A stretch of DNA of 64,000 nucleotides. Origin: Chloranthus sessilifolius (Eukaryota; Streptophyta; Magnoliopsida; Chloranthales; Chloranthaceae). Location: contig CM037585.1 of assembly GCA_021018995.1 (NCBI GenBank), positions 67,706,646-67,770,645 of the forward strand, given 5' to 3'. The stretch's first letter is position 1. Every line of letters starts with the position of its first letter. This document shows, in pieces, positions 56,763 through 64,000 of the stretch. The notes under the pieces are model-generated. The model saw only the letters and a program-made list of their open reading frames with translations. It did no database searches and was not told the DNA's origin. The position numbers and the translations under genes were made by a program.

Positions 56763-57476
56763 TTCACATCTTTAGAACCGTCTATGATGAATAGATAGAG
56801 ATGATTTTAAAGAACACTCTGCCAGTGATTTCGAATATTTTGGTATATCAGCAGCAGACCAGCTTGCTGATCTGGAGAGAAATGCTAACACATGTGAGGA
56901 CGCCATTAGGGAGGAGCGTCTGAATAAGAATATGCCGAGTGAACCTAGTGGGGTTAGAAGATTTTCAGGGCAAAGAAATGAGAAGGGAACAGGGGGAGAT
57001 GTCCAGAACATAGTCAATACCTGGCCAAATAACAATACAACCCCATTTTAATTTCAGGCTGCCCCACCAGCACTCGTTAGGCCTGAGTAGATGCAAAGAA
57101 TGGGGAATGAGAAAGGAATGAAAATGACCTCGAAACTGAGAAGAGCCCGCTACGACCGAGTCTTCACACCTCTGGGGCAATCATTGAGTGTACTTTTGCC
57201 CCTATTAGTAGAAAAGGGATTAGTGGCTATCCGCCAACCACAACCTCCTCCTCACCCGATCCCAAGGAACTATGACTCAAATACCCACTGTAATGTTCAT
57301 CAGGGTCCGAGTCACCCTACTGATCGCTGCTTCCCATTGAAGCATGCAATCCAGGATTTGATTGATGCTGAGAAAATCATTCCCCCTGCACCTCTTAGCA
57401 TGCAAATATTCACCAAATTCCACTACCCCCACATCCTACCGGAGGAGCAGGCCCCAGACCCACCATCGGAATGGTA
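56763..57476 (+). pseudogene. Gag C-terminal part of element B
   Basis: After a damaged stretch (56763-56830) the sequence gives FEYFGISAADQLADLERNA, then after further stops the frame 57091-57477. That frame has YDRVFTPLGQSLSVLLPLL, YDSNTHCNVHQGPSHPTDRC (a CxxH..H..C nucleocapsid-type motif) and LKHAIQDLIDAEKI. This is the standard Tat Gag C-terminus. Confidence 0.75.
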
Positions 57477-58945
57477 GAAGAAAGTGAGGTGAAATTTGAA
57501 TTCGATCCGTCCGATTACATCAGTGATCGAGAGAATTATGTGGCACCATTATCGAGGAATGATGAAGAAAGGAATGTTGGGGTAATTGAATCCCTAAATT
57601 TGTCTGATTATTTCCCCAACCTGACTCCTCAAATTGAACCCTTAGATCTCAGGGCGTACTTTCTATCCACCACACCCGTCAATTATGTAAATATCAATGC
57701 ATACCAACCATACACCACAACCCCCTTCAATTACCCAATGAGCCAACAGGCCCCCAAATCCACACCCGCACCCGCCAGTTATCGATGCCCTGCGCCCGCC
57801 CCATTTCACCTACCACCATTCACCACAGCCCCCATCAATTACCCTATAAGCCACCAGGCCGCCAATCCCACACCCGCACCCAGCAATTACCCATGGCCTA
57901 CACCCATCCCATCACCCCAAGTTTCTTCTGCAAGCTCCACCACCCTGGTCAATCACCTGACAACCCATCAGACCCCCCATCTTTCGCCAGTACCCACCAG
58001 CTATCAATGGCCTACTTTTATCACCTTCCCTCCAATGCCACCACCCTCAAGCTTCACCACCCCCATTTGGCCCAATCTTCCACCCAACCCGCTACCACCA
58101 AGGTGAATCAGGTATTGCCCACACCTCCTGAGTCGACAGTACAAGTGCCTCAAGTACCGGCAGCCATACCTTTCCAGCTCTCGGGACCAACCTATGACCC
58201 TCATCAGGTCTCGCTAAGCTACGAGCAAACAGATGTCAATGCTGGCAGCAGCAGCAGAGAAGGGGCAGTAGACTTTGTCACCAGGTTAGGAAGGATATCG
58301 AAGCAGCCAGAAGCGCCGGCAACACCACAGGCCCAACCAGAGGGGAAGAAAGATAGTGCTGTGAATCCTTTCGAAAAGATGACTCAGGAGCATATACTAG
58401 AGACTCAACTAAGAAGAATGCCCGCCCATACAACCGTCTGGGATCTATTGATGATGTCCCTACTCAATTTTCAAGCATTAATGGGGGCGTTAAAAAATAC
58501 ACATGTATCACTCCATGTTAGCCCAGATGTAGTCGGGCAGATAATTGGGCAAGTGATGGCTCCGAATGGCATTTCATTTTCTGATGCTGACTTGTTGAAG
58601 GAAGGGGGTAGCCACTTGAAGTCTTTAAATATAATAGTTGAGTCTGAAAACATGGTAATCCCTTTGGTATTAATTGATAATGGGTCTGCATTAAATATAT
58701 GCTTGTTAAGAACCGCCACCAAGATCGGGGTTGATCCGTGCATGTTAAGGCCCACCAGAACCAGCGCTAGAGGGTTTGACAATACCAAGAGAGAAATAAT
58801 GGGAGAAGTTGATCTTGAGCTGTTGATAGGGCCAATGACCTTTTCCATCTTGTTTCAAGTCGTGGATATCAAATCTTCATTTAATCTATTATTGGGCCGC
58901 CCATGGCTGCATGAGGTCGGAGCTATACCTTCCACCTTGCACTAG
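57477..58945 (+). pseudogene. Proline-rich linker and aspartic protease of element B
   Basis: An acidic start (ESEVKFEFDPSDY) is followed by repeated Pro/Thr-rich segments (TTPFNYPMSQQAPKS, TAPINYPISHQAANP). The frame shifts around 57900-58100 into 57785-58945, which carries the protease: LVLIDNGSALNIC in the active-site position and SFNLLLGRPWLHEVGA at its end. The usual DTG or DSG is DNG here. A stop at 58943 follows TLH of the expected STLHQ. Confidence 0.75.
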
Positions 58946-59719
58946 AAATTCAAGTTTGTGTCTTGGCACAAGATTGTTACAATCATCGACGAGGGGCACA
59001 ACGAGAAAGAGAAGGCCTCCAACAGCATGGAGAAACCCAATACGTTAGATATAATGCATACCGCTGAGGATGTCGACCTCCATAGTTTCGAGTACGAGGT
59101 ATCGGAGGTGGCATGGTAGCAGCATTATTCATGCTCCAAAAGTGGGGCTATAAAAAAGGAAGAGGTCTTGGGCCTAGATTACAAGGAAGGACCCCGTCAT
59201 AGCTAAGGGCAGCCAGAAAGTCAGGTTCGGTCTTGGTTATAAGCCCACCGAAGAAGTAAGAGAGGCCAAGGAGAAGGTTCGTGCAACGGCAGCTGCGAAA
59301 GCCAAGGGGATCCACATAGAGGAGAAACCTGTCCCAGGCCTCGCATCAAGAACTCATTCATAAGTGCTGAGGTTGTGAAAATTGATTGGAATGGGGAAAC
59401 CCGATTAACCACACACAAGCCTAAAACACCAGTTCACCCCACCAATCCCCATATTACCCTTCCCAGCCTGGAGATAGATTTGGCCGCTTTATCCCTCTTT
59501 GAGGAACGATGGTCCATACCTGAACAAACTCCCCCTGTGGTGAAACACCACAAAGTTGTGTTAACGTTTGAGGATATCATCTCAGACGAAATGGGGATTA
59601 ACATGTTGGAAACTGACCCAAGGAGCCATATCAGTCAGCACCCTCCATCCAATCAGGTAAAGGAGCGACCCTCGGTGCATAGCGGGCATCTCGCCCCAAA
59701 CCACAGGCGAGTGGCCTAA
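58946..59719 (+). pseudogene. Protease-RT linker with G-patch (element B)
   Basis: Reading on with stops: KFKFVSWHKIVTI-like text, a segment ALFMLQKWGYKKGRGLG then PRLQGRTPS, and RFGLGYKPTEE, together a G-patch typical of Tat Gag-Pol between protease and RT. The frame 59375-59719 (KIDWNGETRLTT, EERWSIPEQTP) follows. G-patches bind nucleic acid or helicases. The segment is disrupted by stops near 59117 and 59207. Confidence 0.6.
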
Positions 59720-60229
59720 CATTTGGCACCCGTTTCCCAAAAAAAAAAAAAACTTATAAAAAGTGATATAAGCCCTTGGTAGGCAATACCTTGTATATAC
59801 ACAGACTCTTGCTGGCAATAGTCCGTCTCTGAAGAAAACAAAAATCTTAAAAACATTGAAAAAATACAAAATCTCAAAAATATTGAAGAAAATAAAAATT
59901 TCAAAAACATTGAAAAAGTACAAAATCCAAAAATGTGGTCATTTAAAATTCCAAATAAAATCCCACGAAAAGATGCCTTAATTGAAATACCCGTCCCACG
60001 TAAAATCTGCCCCTTCCCTGTAGAAATATAAGAAGAGGTAGGTGTTACAAGTCTGGATGAGGATATCCCTTTAGAGGAGCTCCCTAATGAGCTCCTTGAC
60101 CTATTTGTCGACTTTGAGCATGGCCCTACCCCAATTGTCGAAGAAACAGAGGACATTAATCTAGGGACTAGAGAGATTCCCCACATTACCAAAATCTGAA
60201 CGTCACTGTCTCTCGAGGAAAGAAAAAGC
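59720..60229 (+). other. A-rich insert and start of the RT region, element B
   Basis: 59735-59940 is A-rich with repeated AAAACATTGAAAAA and TACAAAATC stretches, breaking the polyprotein; it looks like local repeat expansion or a small insertion. From about 60040 the coding signature returns (VTSLDEDIPLEELPNEL, FDFEHGPT, ISLEERKSMI) in the frame leading into RT. Confidence 0.5.
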
Positions 60230-60901
60230 ATGATCGACTTCCTTCAGTCATATCAAGACAGTTTTGCTTGGTCGTACGAGGACATGCCTGGTGTGGACAC
60301 CGATTTGGTCGAACATGAGTTGCCTCTCTACCCCAATATGAAGTCGGTTAAGCAAAAGTTGAGACGTCTCCGACCCGAGTGGATGTTGAAAGTCAAAGGC
60401 GAGGTCATCAAGCAGCATGTCACAGAATTTCTCATGGTATCTAAATACCTGCAGTGTCTTGCTAATATCGTACCTGTGCTGAGGAAGGACGGAAAGGCCT
60501 GCATGTGTATCGATTTCCGCAATTTGAATAGAGCAAGCCCAAAGGACGATTTCCGATTACCACACATCGACATCTTGGTTGATAATACTACCAAACCCGG
60601 GATGCTTTCTTTTATGGATGGATTTTCAGGATACATTCAGATAAAGATGGCAAAGGTTGATCGCGAGAAGACAACATTCATTACCGCCTGGGGAACCTTT
60701 TGCTATCGAGTCATGCCATTCAGGCTGAAGAATGTCGGTGCAACGTACCAGAGAGCCATGACCGCACTATTTCATGACATGATGCACCGTGAAATTGAGG
60801 TATATGTCAATGACATGATAGCCAAATCACCAGAGCGAAGTGACCATATGGTAAACCTTCAAAAGCTGTTTGAAAGGTTGAGGAGTATCAACTATGACTA
60901 A
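60230..60901 (+). pseudogene. Reverse transcriptase of element B, active site changed
   Basis: A 223-residue open frame: YEDMPGVDTDLVEHEL, VCIDFRNLNRASPKDDF (here CMCIDFRN), SFMDGFSGYIQIKM, GTFCYRVMPFRLKNVGATYQ, and VYVNDMIAKS. The catalytic YVDD is YVND (AAT codon 60809-60811), which should abolish polymerase activity; the change fits loss of a CpG. Otherwise the core is well preserved and very like Tat RTs. Confidence 0.88.
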
Positions 60902-61623
60902 ATCCACAGAAGTGCACATTTGGTGCTATGTCAGGGAAACTTCTAGGGTTCATCGTCAGCAGGAGGGGGATTGAGGTCGACCCAGTTAAAGTCAAAGCTA
61001 TCACAGAAATGCCACCGCCGTCTACCGAGAAAGAGGTTAAAGGGTTTTTGGGTAGAATATAGTATATCAGTCGGTTCATTGCACAACTAACTCCAATCTG
61101 CACGTCGATCTTCAAGTTACTAAGGAAGAATTCGCCCATTGAATGGAACGACGATTGTCAGGCAGCGTTCGAAAAAATCAAAAGCTACCTCCTTAATCCA
61201 CCTATTTTGGTACCACCTGAGCCAGAGAGACCACTCTTGATGTATCTCTCCACGACAAAAGTTTCGATGGGAGGTGTCTTGGGGCAGCACGATGAAACGG
61301 GAAGAAGAGAGCAGGCCATTTACTATCTGAGCAAGAAGTTTACTGATTATGAAGCATGCTACTCTCATCTAGAAAAAGCATGCCTGGCTCTTGTATGGGC
61401 TACTCAAAGGCTCCACCACTACTTGCTATCTCAAGCGGTTCTGCTTTTGGCCCTAATGGACCCATTGAAATACCTGTTCGAGAAGTCGGCTCTCACTGGA
61501 CGGACTGTACGATGGTAACTTTTATTATCTGAGTTCGACATCACCTACGTCACTCAGAAATCGATCAACAAGCAGGCGCTTGATGATCATCTTGCTGGTA
61601 ATCCTTTACCTGACTATGAGCTG
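60902..61623 (+). pseudogene. RNase H (first) of element B
   Basis: After the stop at 60899, GKLLGFIVSRRGIEV and KGFLGRIQYISRFI (RT thumb and connection) are recognisable. The frame 61207-61518 then gives PLLMYLSTTKVSMGGVL, EQAIYYLSKKFTDYEACYS and LEKACLALVWATQRLHHYLL, the first RNase H. The frame is cut at 61516 in front of LLSEFDITYVTQKS-like text. Confidence 0.8.
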
Positions 61624-62100
61624 TTGAGAACTGAGTTCCCCGATGAGGACATCCTGTTCATGACAGAAGATGATACAGAAGAAGCAGAAGAATCATGGGT
61701 AATGCACTTTGACGAGGCAACAAATGTCGAGGGCCAAGGAGTTGGCACCATCCTGATTTCACCGAAAGGATCCCATGTACCGGTCTCTTTCAAGCTCAAC
61801 TTCCCTTGCACTAACAATATGGCTGAGTACAAAGCTTGCACCGCTGGTCTACAGGCGGCTCTCGATCTGAATATAACTCACCTTCAAGTATTTGGCAATT
61901 CACAGTTAATCATGTCAAACGAATGGTGACTAGAAGACAAAAGACAAGAAACTGATACCCTATCATGAACACCTCGAGGATCTGATAACTTGCTTCCAAG
62001 ATGCGACTTTCTCATACGTCCCCCGAATAAGGAATCACTTTGCCGACGCATTAGCAACTTTGGCATCAATGATTAAGATCCCCTATGGTGTTAAGATGAC
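61624..62100 (+). pseudogene. Archaeal-type second RNase H of element B
   Basis: The frame 61624-61929 has VMHFDEATNVEGQGVGTILI, NNMAEYKACTAGLQAAL and VFGNSQLIM; the continuation after a stop gives RNHFADALATLASM. The Asp of GDSQL is Asn (61897-61899), again a CpG-type change, and the first Asp motif is FDEA rather than FDGA. It marks the Tat lineage. Confidence 0.8.
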
Positions 62101-63433
62101 GCCGATCATGATCGAGCAGAGGAATGAGCTGGCCTTCTGCCTCCAGATTGAGGAACCTACAAAGCCTGATGATGAGCCACCTTGGTTCTCAGATATCAAG
62201 AATTTCCTCGAGACCCTAACTTTCCCAGAGGGTACATCCAAGATAGACCGATGAACCATTCAATATTTAGTGGCAGGTTACGTCAATTATGGGGAATTCC
62301 TCTACAAGCGATCATACAATAGCATCTTACTTAGGTGCCTCACTGGAAGTGAAGGGGTTAATATTATGAAAGAAATCCATGAGGGAGTATGCAGAGCCCA
62401 TGTCAGCGGTCACATGCTCGCTAAGAAAATCCTATGGCGGGGATACTTTTGGACCACCATGGAATCAGATTGTTGCAAACATGTTCAAAAATGCTACAAG
62501 TGTCAAGAACACTCTAGTCTGATACATGCTCCGGCCATTGATCTTCACTGCATGACCTCTCCTTGGCCATTTGCTACCTGGGGCCTTGACATTATAGGAA
62601 TGATTAATCCAAAAGCATCAAACGGACATCTGTTCATCCTCATCGCCATTGAATACTTCACCAAGTGGGTAGAAGCAGCGTCATAAGCCAACATCACGGC
62701 CAGTCACGTTGAGAAGTTTCTCAAGAACAACATTGTGTACCAATTTAGAGTACCCAAAGATATCATCACGCACAACGGCACAAACTTTGCGAATAAGCGC
62801 ATCTGAGAATTCTGTGAGCAACACAAGATAAAGCACCAGCACTCGTCCCCTTATTGGCCTCAAACTAATAGAGTCGTGGAAGCCGCGAACAAGACAATCG
62901 TCCGCACCCTTGAGAAAATGGTCGTCACTTATCGAGATTGGAGCGAAATGCTGCCATTTGCTTTATGGGCCTACCGAACATCGATCCGTACCACTACAGG
63001 GGCAACACCATTCTCCCTAGTGTATGGAACCGAGGTCGTCCTCCCGATTGAGGTTGAAGTACCCTCGCTCCGAATCCTCATAGAATCAGGCTTACCCGAA
63101 GAAGAAAGAGAGAGATCCTGCTTTGAACAATTAAATTTATTGGACAAGAAGAGACTCATAGACTTGTGTCACACTCAAGTTTACCAGGGGCAAATCACAC
63201 GCGCTTACAATAAACGTGTTTGCGGTCAAGATCTAAAGGTAGGACACAGTGTGCTGAAGAAGATCTTTCCATCCCTCCATGCCGATCCAAGAGGAAAGTT
63301 CAAGCCAAACTGGGAAGGACCTTATGTCATCCAAGAAGTGTTGCCGGGATACACCATCTGCCTCGCCAGCATGGACGGAGATCATCTTCCTGAGCCCATC
63401 AATGCTGGATACGTCCGACAGTTTTACTCTTAG
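62101..63433 (+). pseudogene. Integrase of element B
   Basis: The zinc part is EIHEGVCRAHVSGHMLAKKI, then CCKHVQKCYKCQEH. The core has TWGLDIIGMI with the first Asp, then a stop at 62684. The second catalytic Asp is replaced: ITHNGTNF (CAC 62771-62773). The third motif VVEAANKTIVRTL keeps its Glu. The C-terminal domain is intact in frame 62876-63433 (WAYRTSIRTTTGATPF, GKFKPNWEGPYVI, AGYVRQFYS). Integrates cDNA in live relatives; dead here. Confidence 0.85.
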
Positions 63434-64000
63434 TCTATCGCGATAAGGTAAGTATTGATGAAACAGATATATGACTGCTTAAGAACCACCCAAAAGAGGC
63501 CATCATTCCAAACAGAGTAGCCAAAAAGCATCCCTAAAAATGATGATATCCTTTGCTACCCCATTTGAGCTTGGGCCTTTCTTTCAATAAAACCATTTTC
63601 CAAAAAAAATGTGTGTGTATATATATATAGGAGAAGGGGAAGTAAAGTTACTATCAAAATCCAAAAAAATTGAAAAAGAAAAACCTCAAAAAGAGATTGC
63701 CTGAAATGGAGCAAAAAGAATAATAAAAAAAATGTGTATAGAAGAATCACGGGGCATGTATAGTAAAAACCCCCAGGGGAGAAAGTATGTTGAGAAAATT
63801 GAAGCCGTATCAAAGAAACATTTTTTAGCCCAGCATACCTTTAAATCCTAACTTGACCTATCACCAAGCTACACCCTAAAGAAAGCCCTCTTTTTAGGTT
63901 CACAAGCAGTCATAGCATCTGTTAAAGTCAACACAAGCCGAGTTGTGAGACGACACTTGAACCCCATCTAGTCGGCTATGATGGAATCAACGTCTATGTC
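63434..64000 (+). other. Region after pol of element B, non-coding
   Basis: No gene seen. It has a GT then TA repeat (63610-63630), a purine-rich GGAGAAGGGGAAGTAAAG stretch (about 63630) and another GGGGAGAAAG (about 63775). Either could resemble a polypurine tract, but no LTR start follows within the window. Confidence 0.45.

Larger units (their letters stand above)
51490..64000 (+). mobile_element. Element B: Tat-lineage retrotransposon, 5' LTR through pol (3' LTR outside window)
   Basis: 5' LTR (51490-53090), TGGCGACTC primer site (53093), long leader, proline-rich Gag, protease, G-patch, RT, RNase H, archaeal-type RNase H and integrase ending at 63433. The dual RNase H, primer site and LTR start TGTAAACACCC place it in the Tat lineage, in a different family from C/D. 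It has many stops and frameshifts and three catalytic residues changed, so it is dead. The element continues beyond 64000. Confidence 0.87.

Overview
The window is plant nuclear DNA and consists almost entirely of nested transposable elements. I see no host gene. The plant assignment rests on Tat-lineage Ty3/gypsy elements with a second (archaeal-type) RNase H, a Tekay/Del-type chromovirus with an initiator-Met tRNA primer site, a CACTA end, and two copies of a plant mobile domain (PMD) gene. No rRNA, tRNA, CRISPR or prokaryotic signals were seen. Species cannot be named.

Layout, from the oldest layer outward. Element D (+ strand) is the 3' half of a very large Tat-lineage retrotransposon. 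It occupies 568-5867 and 44665-51484 and ends in its 3' LTR at 49090-51484; its 5' half lies left of the window. A CACTA end (1-567) abuts or interrupts it on the left. Element C (- strand, 5868-44664) is a second copy of the same family inserted into D, flanked by the target duplication CCTGC (5863-5867 and 44665-44669). C runs, in its own direction: 5' LTR 44664-42245, primer site 42241-42224, gag, protease, spacer, RT, RNase H, archaeal-type RNase H and integrase down to 32088, then an antisense PMD gene (26654-30448, + strand), an antisense duplicated region (23145-26470), a 3' non-coding region, and LTR 12178-9756. Next to it lies a deletion derivative that shares that LTR and ends in a third LTR, 8286-5868. 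C has itself been hit by a Tekay-like chromovirus (13839-23144) and by a probable solo LTR inside gag (38901-40245). Without these insertions C is about 24 kb. Element B (+ strand, 51490 to beyond the right edge) is another, smaller Tat-lineage element with a proline-rich repeat-bearing Gag.

The notable system is the C/D family. Each copy carries, antisense to gag-pol, a multi-exon gene with a PMD, a coiled-coil-like part and a Ser/Arg-rich tail. This gene has its own TATA box, splice sites that agree between copies, and a 3' stem-loop. Upstream of it in the antisense direction lies a related duplicated unit with a second TATA box, a possible tiny ORF and two more copies of the stem-loop. The stem-loop varies in a compensatory way between copies. 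Both PMD genes are now broken by stops or frameshifts, as are all the gag-pol regions. Comparing D with C gives the element its boundaries, because each copy shows what the other looked like before later insertions.
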